A DNA stretch of 64,000 bases from positions 152,960,293 through 153,024,292 of the forward strand of contig NC_064819.1 in NCBI RefSeq assembly GCF_024166365.1, read 5' to 3'. Positions within the stretch are counted from its first letter, which is position 1. Every line of letters begins with the position of its first letter. This document shows, piece by piece, positions 46,001 to 54,110 of this stretch. Source of the stretch: Elephas maximus indicus. Lineage: Eukaryota; Chordata; Mammalia; Proboscidea; Elephantidae. Both the position numbers and the translations under genes were made by a program. Under the pieces are notes generated by a model. That model made no database searches and was not told the origin of the DNA. It was given only the letters and a program-made list of their open reading frames with translations.

Positions 46001-49000
46001 CCCAAGCAGCCAACATCCGACTGTAACCCAATGAGAGACACCAAGTAAGAGCTGCCCAGCTGAGCCCAGTCAACCCAATTTGTGGGCAAAATAAATGCCT
46101 GTTAACTCTTTGAAGCTACTGTTTTGGGGTAGTTTATTGTGCAGTAGCAGATACCAACCAACAAACAACCAGTTGCTGTCAAAGTCAACTTCAACTCATG
46201 GCAACCCCATGTGTCAGAGCAGTATTGTGCTCCATAGTGCTTTCAGTGGCTGATTTTTCAGAAAGAGATTACCAGGCCTTTCTTTCGAGGCGCCCCTGGG
46301 TGGACTCAAACCTGCAACCTTTCAGTTAGCCCACAAGTGCGTTAACTGTTTGCACCACCCAGGGACTCCCTTAGTCACAACACTGTAAATAAACTAGCTA
46401 ATTAATTAACCAGTAAGTGATTGAAAGAAGGAATCTGTACAATGATTTTAAAGGAGAAAAAGGCCATGTGGTTTGAAGTAGCCAAGAAATGCTTCATGTA
46501 AGAAAGGAATTAAGCTGGTTTATGAGCATGGATCGGAGGTGGACAGGCTGCCAGAATGAGGGGAACAGCACAGGAGGAGGATGCTCATAGCAGGAACAAG
46601 CAAGGATGTGCAGGAAGAGACAGAAAGCATTACAGGAGAGAAGAGTCTGTGTCCAGAGGGGAGGAGAGTGAGCTGAGGGGGTAGCTGGGCCAGATTATGG
46701 AGGTCTCAGGGTCCAGCTGGGGAAAGGGGGGAGGCTACACCTCATCATGTAGAATTTGGGAAGCCCCTGAAGTTTCTGAGCGAGGAGTGTCAAGGAGGGG
46801 ATGTTTTGGGAAGAAAGGTGAACCTGCCTACAAAGGAGGTGGAGAGAGCCAGGAGTAATGTTGGGGGATGAAGGCCGGGATGTTGGTGTAAGGCAGTGTC
46901 TTTCAATCTTTTTATCATTATCACCCCTAAAAGAGAAAAATTAAGTTGAATTTAAATTTCTTAATTTCTATTTAACTCAATTTCTGTCATTATAAGGAAA
47001 TTAAGTACTAAGAAATTAAATACTAAGGATTTCGTTGACTAGGAGGGCCACAAACCATTGTATATCCAAGATTTTTTTGACCCCCAAGAACCCACTGAGA
47101 ATGAATGGTGTCAGGGGACAAGGGCCTGGACTAGGGCAGAGGCACAGGAAGGAGGGAGCCAATTTGAGTGACAATTTGATGAATGAACTGATATAACTTG
47201 ATTGATTTGGATGGTCGAGCAAGGAAAAAAAAAAAAAAAAAAGGAGGAGGGCAAAATCAACAAGTGAAAAGTGTCCAGCCTGAGTCATCTGAGAAACATT
47301 TGACTGAAAATCGGCAGGATGACTTGGTCAAGGCATGAAGCACGGGGTTTTGCAAATTATCTCAAGGAAGCACCTGAGCCAATGTTTCCTGCCTCCTTCT
47401 CTAAATCCAGCCCCTTGTTGTGTGACTTTAGTGCAGGAAGAGTTCCCCTGTGTTCCGGAAACTGATCTGGGGAAGGCAGTACAGACCTAGCCAGTGTCCA
47501 GCCTGCCCCTGGTCACAGGCTCCTGTTAGTCTTCCCCGGTCTTCCTTGACTCATGTGGAGGTGCCATGGGCCCCTCAGAGTCACCCTTCTGGAGCTGGCC
47601 TCAGCGTTTGTGCTGAGGAGTCTGGGTTTGCCTGCCAGACCTATTCTCTGCTTTGCTCTGTGCATCAACACTTGCAGGCCCACCTCTAGGCAAGAGTACA
47701 ACGCCATATCTAAAGTTTATAAATCAGACTAAGTAATTGCAAAATTAAATATACCCCATCGCACTTCTTCAAAAAATATACCTTCACAACAACCCAGAAG
47801 TCCAAGTCCAACTTAAGAATTCTCAGACTCCTCAGAGTTCTAGGCTGGAATGAGGCAGCGCAAGGAGAGTGGGACCCCAGTGCACAAGCTGCCTTCTTTT
47901 TTCCTCACATAGCAGCACCCTGTGCAAAGGAAAGCCTCCTGTGCATCTAAGCTCCATCCACATCTTCTTCAAACAGCCATCCCTTGGTCACTTCTTGAAA
48001 CTAAGTGTGTGCACACGGCTGGTGGAGTCCACCCTCAGAGCTCAGACCTGGGCAAGAGGCCTGGGCAGGCCCTCAAAGCAGGCTCAGGGCTGTGTGGGCA
48101 GGTGATTCTGAGCTCCAGTATTCAAAGTGTAGCCTAGACGGGAGGGGGCACCAGGTGGACACATTCCCTTGGCTCCAAGAACCCCTCACCCTGAGGGCAG
48201 GTGCGTGGCCAGAGGGGGCCAGAGCAGGGCCTTCCAAAGCCCAGGGTCATAGCAGGGCCCCTCTTGCTTGGGCCTAAAGCTGCCATTGACCACAGGCTCC
48301 TTGTCCTCTGTCTTCTGGTTGAGTTCAGGCAATGAGGGTGCCAACAGTTATCAGAAGGCAGGAGGGGAATGAGAGGAATAGGTTTTTCCAGATCACTTGC
48401 TGCCAGGCCACCAGCTGCACCCCTTTCCCAGTGGCCTCAGATCATGTTGGGCAGCCCTTTTCTGCAGCTAGAGCCCTTTTCCAGGGCCAGGTAACTGCTC
48501 CCCCTCTTACCCTTCAGGCTTAGGCCTAGTGATGGCCCCCAGCCTCAAGGTGCACCACCATAGCTTGTTGGTTTCCTATATCCCTGCCCACACCCCATAA
48601 ATAGAAAAAAAAAAAATTTTTTTTTTTTTTTAAACTTCATTAAATTAATTGCCCGTTCAAGTTTGCCATCTGTTTTCTGTTACTATATCTTTTCTCAGGA
48701 AACCCTGGTGGTGTAGTGGTTAAGTGCTACAGCTGCTAACCTAAAGGTTGGCAGTTCAAATCCACCAGGTGCTCCTTGGAAACTCTATGGGGCAGTTCTA
48801 CTCTGTCCTATAGGGTCGCTAAGAGTCGGAATCGACTTGACAGCAACAGGGTTTTTTTTTTTGTGATCTTTTCTTAATTGCTTTTTCCTCTGTGCTCCAA
48901 CTCAGTCAACAGCCTTACCTCCAACTGGTCACCCAGGCCAGGCACTTAGGAGGTGTCCCAGATTCCACTGGTCCCATTAAAACCAAGACTTTCTCCCTCT

Positions 49001-52000
49001 TTAGCATCTCTCAGATCCCTCTGCTTCTTTCTGTGGCCTTAGCTTAAATCTTCATCATCTCTTGTCTGGACCATCACTAAAGTGCCCAGTCAGGGTCCGG
49101 CATCCCTTCTCGGCCCCTCCCACCACACTCCATACAGGCCCATGGGAATCTTTCTGATGCGCACATGTGATTCTGTCACTCCTCAGCTTAGGCTGTGCTG
49201 CTGAGAGCCTAAACTCTTAGCAAAGCCTTCCAAGAGGTGGTGCCTGGCCCTCCCTCCAGCCTCATCTGTCTGTGTGTCCCTGCCCTGCATCCCACCTCTA
49301 CCACCCTCACCCCACTCAAGATATAATCCAGCCATATGAGGTGCCTGCATTCCCCTGGCAGGCTTCCTTGCTTTATGCTCTGGCACCTTTGTCCATGAGC
49401 ATCCTTCTGCCAGGATTGTCTCCCTTCTTTCTCCTTGTGGTCACCCACTGTACAGCTCTCAGCACTCACTGCAAGTGTCCCCTCTCTGGCTTTTTGGATA
49501 CTCTCTCTGGGTAGAACAACTGCTCATTCCCTGGTTCCCCCCCATCATCAGAGTCACCTGCGTTGCTTCTGTGTGATTTGACTGATCACACTGATTCACT
49601 TATCTGTTTCCCAGTAGACTGCCAGCTCCTTGAGAACAAAATATCATTTAATGTAAAAATGTAAAGGTAATTTAATGTAAAAGAACTCCACTAGTATGAG
49701 CTTCCCACGGAAGGCGGCCCCTCGGTGTCCCTCTTCGCTGGCTCCTCCAGTCAGATTATGGGGCACCTATATTAGCGGCCGCCAGGGGCTAGGCTTAATG
49801 CGGTGCCAAATTCAGTAAGTATCAAAAGATTGAGTTGACTAAAATATTACCAAAATAAACGTAATACCTAGTAGCTAACGTAACTTTATATGCCAAAAGC
49901 CAAGCCCATTGCTGTCGGGTTGATTCTGATTCATAGTGACCCTGTAGGACAGAGTGGAACTGCCCCATAGGGTTTCCAAGGAGTGGGTAGTGGATTCAAA
50001 CTGCTGATGTTTTGGTTAGAAGCTGTAGCTCTTAACCTCTACGCCACCAGGGCTCATAAATTTATATAGATGTTCTCAAACAATGCACCCATGGCACAGT
50101 GGCTTAAGTAGGGGACGCAAAAGCCCTCTGTAGAATACGCTCTGGTATCTGAGAAACTACTTACCGTTCTAATCCCTGACGAAAAGTTCACCACTATGCG
50201 AGGACGACTCCAGATAACTTACAAAGCTGCATCACTGTGAGGGGCCCTGAAAGTAATTTGTACAGAGGCCGGTATGTCACCGGCTGTGCCAGTCAGGTGG
50301 CGGAGGCTACCAGGAAGCTTTAGTTGACAAGGGTCTGCGTATGTATTTACTACATTATTTTCCTCAATTTGTTACATGAAATAAAGTAAATAAATAGACC
50401 TGACACATGTGTGGTTGCCATGAGCCCAAGAGGACTAGAAAGCAATGGGATTTTTTGGTTTTATTATATCAAAGAGCACTGCCAAGGCCCTCTCGCTGGG
50501 GTGTGACAATGTCTCGTCTTGTGCACCAGCTGAGCACACCCACAGCTCCTGGGACTCTACTTCCCAGCAGCTCTCACAACTTGACATCCAGAGGCTGTGA
50601 CCTATACATGTCTCCCCAGCTAGAAAGGAACTACTAGCACTGTGTCTGCCTTGCTCATCACCAGGTCCCCAGTGCCAAGAACACTTGAAAAACATGGTAG
50701 CAGCTCATAAATTACATATTTGTTTTATGAGTGGAAGCATGTTGGTCGGAGAACCGAACCCACTTCGTTGCCACCGTTTTTCCTGACCATTCTGACATAC
50801 TCCTTGGATGCGTTTCAAAACAATCTATGATGACACTATTCCAGTTGCTGTGGAGATGACTCCAGCCCAGTGTGTCAGAGTAGAACTACTCCATAGGCTT
50901 TTCGATGGCGGATTTTTGGAAGTAGATCAGCAGGCCTTTATTCTGAGGCACCTCTAGATGGACTTGAACCTCCAACCTTTTGGTTAGCAGCCAGGCACAT
51001 TAATCATTTGCACCACTCAGGGACTCCCTACTTCTCTCCTTTACCCCCCGTCTATGCAGTTTGAACTAAAAATCAGCACTGCAACACTTGTACAAACGAA
51101 GGAGAAACCGCCGGCCTCTGGAGGTTCTTCTAACCAGGGCACGCTCCCAAATCAAGCTGCCGGTTGCTTTGGTATTTTTATTTGAACTGATCCCCGGGAT
51201 TACCAGGAAGCAGCTAGATTTTTAATCTTTTCTCTTTCTACGCTAAAAAGGTCATTCAAGGAGTATCTAGTCTTTGACAAATTCACCTCCATCGACTACT
51301 TAACATAAATTGACAAGAAAGTCCCTCTTAGAGAAATAAAATAGGAAAGAGAAGATGAGAAATAAGAGGACACTTCCCACAGGAATGTAAGCTATCTAAA
51401 ACGTCTTTGTTCAAATGCTCTGCTCAGTGTGTGGTTGTAACCGGAAGAAGGTGTTAGGCAGCTGAGCTCGGGGCTTCCCCCAGGGTTTAAGGCAGATTGG
51501 GGCCTGGCACAGGTGTGCCCCTGAGAAAGGTGTGCCTTCTATTATCAGAGTTTCCTAGATGCTGTTTGCCTACCTCCTTTCTCGAAGAGATCCACCTACC
51601 CCCTGGGCAGTGCCCCCTACCCAGAGATGAGGTGCTGGGTGGAATGGGGTCCCTCAGGAGCACCTGTAGGGAAGGACTCTTGGCTCAAAGCCAAACCCCA
51701 TGCTCTCAAATATTGTTATTTGCCGTCGTCTTGTGGTGACCCCATGTGTGCAGAGTAGAACTGCTTTATTGGATTGTCAAGGCTGCGACCTCTCAGAAGC
51801 AGATTGCTAGGCCTGTCTTCTGAGGTGCCTCTGGGTAGGTTCAAACTGGCAACCTTTTGGCTAATAGTTGAATGCTTAACCATTTCCATCCAGGGACACT
51901 TTCCCAAAGACTATAGATTATTAAAATCATTGACACTGCAAGGGACAGGAAGCCCCCTCCTATAACTGCCTTATCTCCCCTGCTTGTCCAGGAGTCCCAG

Positions 52001-53660
52001 TACTGCCTTCGGTCTCTTCCAGTAGTGACAAACCTTGTCTTCTATGGCCTGGTAGGGGCATGGAGCCCTGGGACCTCACCATATGCTTCCCTCCCCCTGT
52101 TTCACCCAAGTGACATCTGGACATCCAGGAAAGCTGTGCAGGGGATAAAAGGGGCCCAGAGGACCAGCTGCCTTGTGGGGGAGGGCAGGCTGGAAGGAGG
52201 GAGGAGCAACCCCACCCTGTGCTTTGGTGACTGAAATTTTCACAGCTGGTGTATAGGAGCTTCAGGTCTTATCACACCTACTGGAGGTGGTGCCTTCTTC
52301 CCCTGCAGCTTTCCCAAAGTCAAGGCCCCTTCCCCAGGGTCAGAAGCTTACACAGACAGGAATAAGACTGTCCTGACCCTCCACACTCTGGTGGCCCCAC
52401 TGAGGGGGGGTGTATGTGGCTTGAGGAAGGAGCACCTCCGACTGGGCTGCAGCCCTCCAATGATTCTGCTCGGAGCTGGGTTTTCCAGGCATTCCTCAGA
52501 GCTTGCTCCTGGCTCTCCTGGCTTTCTCCCAGAGCTGCTGAAGGACACCATCATGGGTCTGTCATCTGTTGCCTACTTTTCCCCTTCTGCTTGGCAGGTG
52601 TCAGAGCTGATGAAGTTTAATGGGAAGCTTTGAGGACTTTTAAAATGCAAAGGCCTCTGGAATCAATTAAATTTCTTAATCCCCTGAGAGTCACACAAAA
52701 GGAAGGACCGACAGCTGGGTTTTACTGAGGGGACTGGACCAATACGTGCCACGGGCTTTGCATACATTATCTCATTTAATCCTCACAACACCTCCATAGA
52801 GATTATTATCCCTGTTTTACAAACAAGCAAGTGGAGGCACAGAAGGTCACTCCTATGTCTCCCGTCCCAGGAGAATATTGGTTTATAAGAGATTACCAAG
52901 GGCAGAGAAGAAGGAGAAAGGGAAGCCAGGCTGCCTGGCTCACAGCTGAAATGCTCTGGGCCTCGGTTTCCCCACATGCATGGGGGGGGAACTGGCCCAG
53001 GAATCTCTTGCTTCTGCTATTCTCACCCCACTCCCTGCCTGGTCACAGCAGATGACCGACCTGTTTCCAGGCCCTGCTGTGGCATTTCTCCAGCTCCTGG
53101 GAGGACAGCCGCTGGCCACATTCCAAATCACTGACCCCCAAGCAGCCACACTCTTTTAGGAACAGGGCTTCAAGGAGGTCTTTTAATGTATTAAATTGCC
53201 AGTATTGCTTGAAAAGCAGATAGCCCCTCAAAACATAAAATTCCAGACCTCCCCAGCCTGCTCTTAATTTTTTTTTTTTTTTAGGCAAAGTAAGTTGGCA
53301 GCAGCAGGGCAGGTCTCCATTCTGAATGTAAACCGCTTAGTCACTGGTCAGCTTCTCTTTAGTCAACAAGACTCACTCTTTTCTCCTTGGAAAACTGGTA
53401 ACTCCGAAAACAGAGTTGGGCTTATTTGACTGTAAGTGGGAAAATTGCACTGCGTAGGAAGAGCTGTGCCTGAGAGAACCACACAGCCAGGGCAGCAATC
53501 ACCCAGCCCTGTGACCAGACCCCCACATGGCGGCCAGGGAGGGCCTGTCGTACCTCCAAAGGCAGGCCTCATGGTGAAATCGTGGTCTTCCACTCGGAGA
53601 AGCGGCTGAGGTTTTCCTTTTCGCATTTTGGTTACATCGAGGTTCTTCTTATATAAGTGA
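21887..53660 (-). CDS. GABRR2: GABA-A receptor subunit rho-2, exons 2-9 (first exon outside)
   Basis: Ligand-gated chloride channel subunit of the Cys-loop family; rho subunits form GABA-C type pentamers in the plasma membrane, classically in retina. Eight exons (107, 68, 224, 83, 141, 153, 197 and 312 bp) join in phase with GT donors and AG acceptors, giving 427 codons with no stop or frameshift. Visible in order: N-terminal ligand-binding domain (exons 2-6), the [15 protein letters not shown]ys-loop (exon 5), loop C with FYSSTGWYNRL (exons 6/7), TM1 and TM2 (exons 7/8), TM3 (exon 8), the cytoplasmic loop and TM4 ending YWSVFS (exon 9). The pore reads PARVSLG: serine at 2' is the rho-2 residue, where rho-1 has proline. 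With the missing first exon (about 38 residues: signal peptide plus a basic segment) the total would be about 465, the usual length. GABRR1 is the main alternative and fits the TM3-TM4 loop poorly. Confidence 0.97.
22338..22490 (-). mobile_element. MER5-like hAT fragment
   Basis: tagtccaatgattctctgcc, attagaatcaggagctcttt and ggaatcactgatctagtc in MER5 order. Confidence 0.6.
22495..22600 (+). mobile_element. MIR-like SINE
   Basis: aaaacccagagaggctatac then gatcacacagctagtcggtg. Confidence 0.7.
22634..23038 (+). mobile_element. RTE/BovB-type LINE ORF2 C-terminal relic, part 1
   Basis: Encodes pieces of the RTE ORF2 C-terminal region ([14 protein letters not shown], then [20 protein letters not shown], then [16 protein letters not shown]) with stops. 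Homologous on the opposite strand to 41500-41930. Confidence 0.85.
23041..23570 (-). mobile_element. ERV-like solo LTR inserted in RTE relic
   Basis: On the minus strand there is a TATA box (cctataaaaaggg, near 23196-23208) and an AATAAA signal about 100 bp further on, in gtgaataaacatttctgttc context, as in an LTR promoter-R arrangement. RTE homology is present on both sides. Exact ends and target duplication were not resolved, and the family was not identified. Confidence 0.65.
23571..23858 (+). mobile_element. RTE LINE relic, part 2, with 3' end
   Basis: Continues with cgtctcacatactttgggca and ggaccagtctttggagaaga. It ends gggttgctatgagttggaat then ggactcaacggcacc and a CAA repeat. This 3' end is nearly the AfroSINE tail. 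Confidence 0.85.
25414..25610 (-). CDS. GABRR2: GABRR2 exon 8: TM2 and TM3
   Basis: 197 bp. Starts with GT completing the split glycine of exon 7 and ends AAG before a GTGAG donor. It encodes most of the pore-lining TM2 helix ([20 protein letters not shown]), the TM2-TM3 linker [11 protein letters not shown] and TM3 ([20 protein letters not shown]), then the start of the intracellular loop, [14 protein letters not shown]. The frame is open throughout. Confidence 0.97.
25913..26385 (+). mobile_element. LTR-like repeat, family A, copy 1
   Basis: Shares with 33129-33465 and 40431-40960 the phrases tgtcaccttggctaggctat, aaccaatcagttgaaagg and repeated ctgatctatggatcttgg. It ends ttcctctagacaacccaaac then taagacag, an ending seen in old mammalian LTR-type repeats. 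Family name uncertain. Confidence 0.65.
26467..26522. repeat. A21-T14 fold-back tract with flanking direct repeats
   Basis: 21 A (26479-26499) followed at once by 14 T (26500-26513). The tract is bracketed by TAGGAGGGTT at 26467-26476 and 26513-26522. Confidence 0.85.
27221..27373 (-). CDS. GABRR2: GABRR2 exon 7: loop C end, TM1, start of TM2
   Basis: 153 bp, acceptor ttgtgcccgcag, donor GTAAAA, phase 1 at both ends. Encodes [14 protein letters not shown] (outer-face strand leading to the membrane), TM1 ([20 protein letters not shown]), the TM1-TM2 linker and the PARVSLG start of the pore. The serine codon at 27225-27227 is pore position 2', a known determinant of picrotoxin sensitivity that distinguishes rho-2 (Ser) from rho-1 (Pro). 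Confidence 0.97.
27995..28165 (+). mobile_element. MER5-like hAT fragment
   Basis: ttgttactctcaacctggct, cacctgggagctttgacaac and gattgttactctc in family order. Confidence 0.65.
28185..28645. mobile_element. cluster of MER5-like hAT fragments
   Basis: Repeated blocks: ggtccctggaccagcagcga at 28209, gaggatttgttaaaacacag at 28352, then ggagcttgttgaacatgcag and attctgattcaatggtccca. At least two overlapping copies in opposite orientations, separated by a G-run at 28311-28321. Confidence 0.7.
28995..29156 (-). mobile_element. AfroSINE, short form
   Basis: Flanked by near-perfect direct repeats TGGAAGG(C/T)CT (28985-28994 and 29157-29166). Confidence 0.94.
29468..29494. repeat. A11-T16 fold-back tract
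   Basis: Adenines at 29468-29478 directly abut thymines at 29479-29494. Confidence 0.9.
29692..29854 (-). mobile_element. AfroSINE, short form
   Basis: accaaacccgttgccatcga to aaccactacaccaccaagg, one of the less diverged copies. Confidence 0.95.
29919..30121 (+). mobile_element. AfroSINE-related SINE, 'gggtggtgcaaatgg' form
   Basis: gagtccctgggtggtgcaaa to tgaatggcaactgg, with gaaggcctggcgatctactt inside. Confidence 0.94.
30914..31054 (-). CDS. GABRR2: GABRR2 exon 6: ligand-binding domain, loops F to C
   Basis: 141 bp, acceptor ccctcaaag, donor GTAGCT. The first AT completes a tyrosine begun in exon 5. Encodes [19 protein letters not shown] followed by [20 protein letters not shown]. The FYSSTGWY stretch across the next junction is loop C, which closes over GABA; in rho-1 its tyrosines contact the agonist. 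The frame is open. Confidence 0.96.
31055..31254 (-). other. GABRR2: GABRR2 intron 5
   Basis: 200-bp intron, the shortest here; no repeat seen. Confidence 0.95.
31255..31337 (-). CDS. GABRR2: GABRR2 exon 5: Cys-loop
   Basis: 83 bp, acceptor gcgttgtctag, donor GTAAGT-like, phases 2 and 1. Encodes [20 protein letters not shown], then CSLELES. The two cysteines, separated by 13 residues, are the disulphide that gives the Cys-loop receptor family its name, and the internal FPLD is its conserved core. Confidence 0.96.
31338..32116 (-). other. GABRR2: GABRR2 intron 4
   Basis: 779 bp with no recognised repeat. Confidence 0.95.
32117..32340 (-). CDS. GABRR2: GABRR2 exon 4: ligand-binding domain core
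   Basis: 224 bp, acceptor gctcccacag, donor GTAATG. Begins [19 protein letters not shown], runs through [20 protein letters not shown] (the conserved WxPD motif) and [20 protein letters not shown], and ends GHVLYSM plus a split arginine. NKS in this exon is a possible N-glycosylation site. The frame is open. Confidence 0.97.
33129..33465 (+). mobile_element. LTR-like repeat, family A, copy 2
   Basis: gtgtgtcaacttggctaggc, cttgaggatgtggccctcat and acctatggatcttgggttca. Internal short duplication (gatgtaatcacctccatgat-like) at about 33215-33260. Confidence 0.65.
33466..33962 (+). mobile_element. MaLR/MLT1-like LTR
   Basis: Begins gtcttagtcatctagtgcta, has gagaaatttatttcctcaca near 33526 and ends ggggggacataattcaatcc then atgaca, the hallmark start, middle and end of MLT1-type LTRs. 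Confidence 0.75.
33963..34211. other. intronic, no named feature
   Basis: Sequence between two LTRs; nothing recognised. Confidence 0.4.
34212..34215 (+). repeat. 4-bp target site duplication, left (GTGG)
   Basis: Pairs with 34988-34991. Confidence 0.7.
34216..34987 (+). mobile_element. solo ERV LTR (copy 2), antisense in GABRR2 intron 3
   Basis: 772 bp, about 90% identical by eye to copy 1 (836-2027 without its insert). Starts TAAGACAGGGAGC and ends TTCCGGTAATG. Flanked by GTGG on both sides. Carries AATAAA at 34903-34908. A 17-A run (34384-34400) with duplicated ggaacag flanks is a private change. It lies antisense to GABRR2 and ends 493 bp from exon 3. Confidence 0.88.
34903..34908 (+). 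promoter_or_regulatory. LTR copy 2 polyadenylation signal
   Basis: AATAAA, antisense to GABRR2. Confidence 0.7.
34988..34991 (+). repeat. 4-bp target site duplication, right (GTGG)
   Basis: Pairs with 34212-34215. Confidence 0.7.
35125..35310 (+). mobile_element. MER5-like hAT fragment
   Basis: gcattacttgagaagggtgt, tcctaactcccagagattct and ggcccaggaatctgcactta in order. Confidence 0.65.
35481..35548 (-). CDS. GABRR2: GABRR2 exon 3: short N-terminal exon
   Basis: 68 bp, acceptor ctcttttgcag, donor GTATGC. The first GC completes a glycine split with exon 2. Encodes [20 protein letters not shown] then DM, the first beta-strand region of the extracellular domain, which is strongly conserved across GABA-A and glycine receptors. 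It lies about 490 bp from a solo LTR in the same intron-exon interval. Confidence 0.96.
35888..36087 (+). mobile_element. AfroSINE-related SINE, 'gggtggtacaaatgg' form
   Basis: gtatccgtgggtggtacaaa to ttgatggcaactggtg. Confidence 0.9.
36568..36625. repeat. TA/TG-rich microsatellite
   Basis: Alternating purine-pyrimidine run (catatatgtgtgtgtatata) about 55 bp long. Confidence 0.85.
38197..38400 (+). mobile_element. tRNA-derived SINE of a second family
   Basis: Head gcaatgatggttcagtggtg resembles a tRNA A box and gagacctgagctcaattctc a B box. It is followed by gcacagccacctcccctctg and tcagtggaagcttg, a body different from AfroSINE. Likely a paenungulate SINE. It is too degenerate to be a tRNA gene. 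Confidence 0.65.
40031..40061 (+). repeat. (CA)n microsatellite
   Basis: About 30 bp of near-perfect CA with an initial catacata. Confidence 0.9.
40431..40960 (+). mobile_element. LTR-like repeat, family A, copy 3
   Basis: gttatgtgtcaacttggcta at the left, cagtcaatcatttgtaaggg in the middle and ttccttgagataaatctctc near the end, followed by a TC-rich tract (40910-40950). It is the longest of the three copies. Confidence 0.65.
41262..42400 (-). mobile_element. RTE/BovB-type LINE, 3' half with RT relic
   Basis: On the minus strand, ORF2 pieces in order: RT ([20 protein letters not shown], then [20 protein letters not shown]) at 42300-42100, the C-terminal region ([37 protein letters not shown]) at 41880-41665, and [20 protein letters not shown] then [15 protein letters not shown] at 41535-41380. 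The 3' end follows. [10 protein letters not shown] is the conserved RT motif. Stops and frame changes break the ORF, and the 5' half is absent. Confidence 0.92.
42467..42660 (+). mobile_element. AfroSINE, long form
   Basis: ggagccctggtggcaccgtgg to gactcaacagcacccaataa; the tail here is RTE-like (gcaccc) rather than gcaatggg. Confidence 0.93.
43335..43515 (+). mobile_element. MER5-like hAT fragment
   Basis: gatcagaggctgtcatctgg, caggtcccaccccaggccta and gatgctggtccacactgaag. Confidence 0.75.
44507..44660 (-). mobile_element. AfroSINE, short form
   Basis: aaacccactgccatcgagtc to aaccactacgccaccaggg, a little-diverged copy. Confidence 0.95.
44661..45230. other. intronic, no gene seen
   Basis: Nothing recognised before the MIR-like sequence that follows. 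Confidence 0.4.
45235..45425 (+). mobile_element. MIR-like SINE
   Basis: atcctcacaacaacccactg, aggcagggtactgatattat and aaaggtgaaaacc. Confidence 0.65.
45460..45675 (+). mobile_element. MIR SINE
   Basis: Well-preserved core: caagcacctaagtactttac, atatgaggaaattgagaaac and aaggtcacacagctaataag. Confidence 0.85.
45680..46152 (+). mobile_element. MaLR/MLT1-like LTR
   Basis: Interior gggctggcttttgtggctgc near 45766; end caaaataaatgcctgttaac, tgttttggggtagtttattg then tgcagtagcagat, the typical MLT1 3' end. Confidence 0.8.
46168..46369 (-). mobile_element. AfroSINE-related SINE, 'gggtggtgcaaa' form
   Basis: aaccagttgctgtcaaagtc to tttgcaccacccagggactc. Confidence 0.93.
47222..47242 (+). repeat. 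poly-A run
   Basis: About 17 A preceded by gg; no attached retroposon recognised. Confidence 0.8.
48605..48631. repeat. A12-T15 fold-back tract
   Basis: Adenines 48605-48616 abut thymines 48617-48631. Confidence 0.9.
48696..48865 (+). mobile_element. AfroSINE, short form
   Basis: Flanked by perfect 9-bp direct repeats ATCTTTTCT (48687-48695 and 48866-48874); young-looking. Confidence 0.96.
49902..50055 (-). mobile_element. AfroSINE, short form
   Basis: aagcccattgctgtcgggtt to ctacgccaccagggctc. Confidence 0.93.
50841..51028 (-). mobile_element. AfroSINE-related SINE, 'gggtggtgcaaa' form
   Basis: gttgctgtggagatgactcc to tgcaccactcagggactccc. Confidence 0.9.
51716..51900 (-). mobile_element. 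AfroSINE-related SINE, third form, diverged
   Basis: gccgtcgtcttgtggtgacc to ccatttccatccagggacac. Confidence 0.85.
52768..52855 (+). mobile_element. MIR-like fragment
   Basis: tctcatttaatcctcacaac then attatccctgttttacaaac. Confidence 0.65.
53554..53660 (-). CDS. GABRR2: GABRR2 exon 2: N-terminal extracellular segment
   Basis: 107 bp, acceptor atctttgcag, donor GTACGA. The first base finishes a split codon, then [20 protein letters not shown] and [15 protein letters not shown]. This basic segment precedes the folded ligand-binding domain. An exon 1 ending in phase 2 is required upstream. I did not find one between 53661 and 64000, so the signal peptide and promoter are presumably beyond the window. 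Intron 2 (35549-53553) is 18.0 kb, the longest intron seen in full. Confidence 0.95.
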
Positions 53661-54096
53661 CTGCAAAGATAAGCAAGAAACGTTTTCCTTCGACCCACAA
53701 AGGTATTGAGTTTGATGGTTTAGGAAGATTACACTTTGTGGGATCTACCTATTAGGCACCCTTTCTCTACCCTGCTATCCCCTTTTCAGCCAAGTGGAGG
53801 GTGAGGGCTGATCACTAAAGGACACCTTTCCCAAGTCCCTCGCAGAGAGACCTGAGGACCAGGTATTGCCAGAACCTTCCTAAACCAGATGTCCTCCCAG
53901 ACAGAACAGCACTCTTCCTTGGGCAAGTTCTTAAATGTCTTTCCAAAAGTTATGATTGGACGAAGATGGTTGGGTTGAGTTGTGGTGGACTGTGATTTAT
54001 TTCTTTTTAAAAATTCCTCTTGTGTTGCTATGATATTGATTGTGTGATAAATAAAATTCTGAAACAAATATAGTTAAAGTTTTAAAATGCTGTTTT

Positions 54097-54110
54097 TTTT
54101 TTTTTTTTTC
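54097..54110 (+). repeat. poly-T run
   Basis: About 17 T around 54093-54110; no attached element recognised. Confidence 0.7.

Larger units (their letters stand above)
35549..53553 (-). other. GABRR2: GABRR2 intron 2
   Basis: 18,005 bp. Named elements are listed separately. Stretches in which I see nothing: 36660-38190, 38400-40020, 42661-43334, 43520-44506, 46370-47220, 47245-48600, 48880-49900, 50056-50840, 51030-51715 and 51905-52765. The many short open frames there have no recognisable domain. Confidence 0.9.

Noticed and set aside
21887..53660. GABRR1 instead of GABRR2
   Set aside because: Ser at pore 2' and the TM3-TM4 loop ([17 protein letters not shown]) fit rho-2; rho-1 has Pro at 2' and a different loop.
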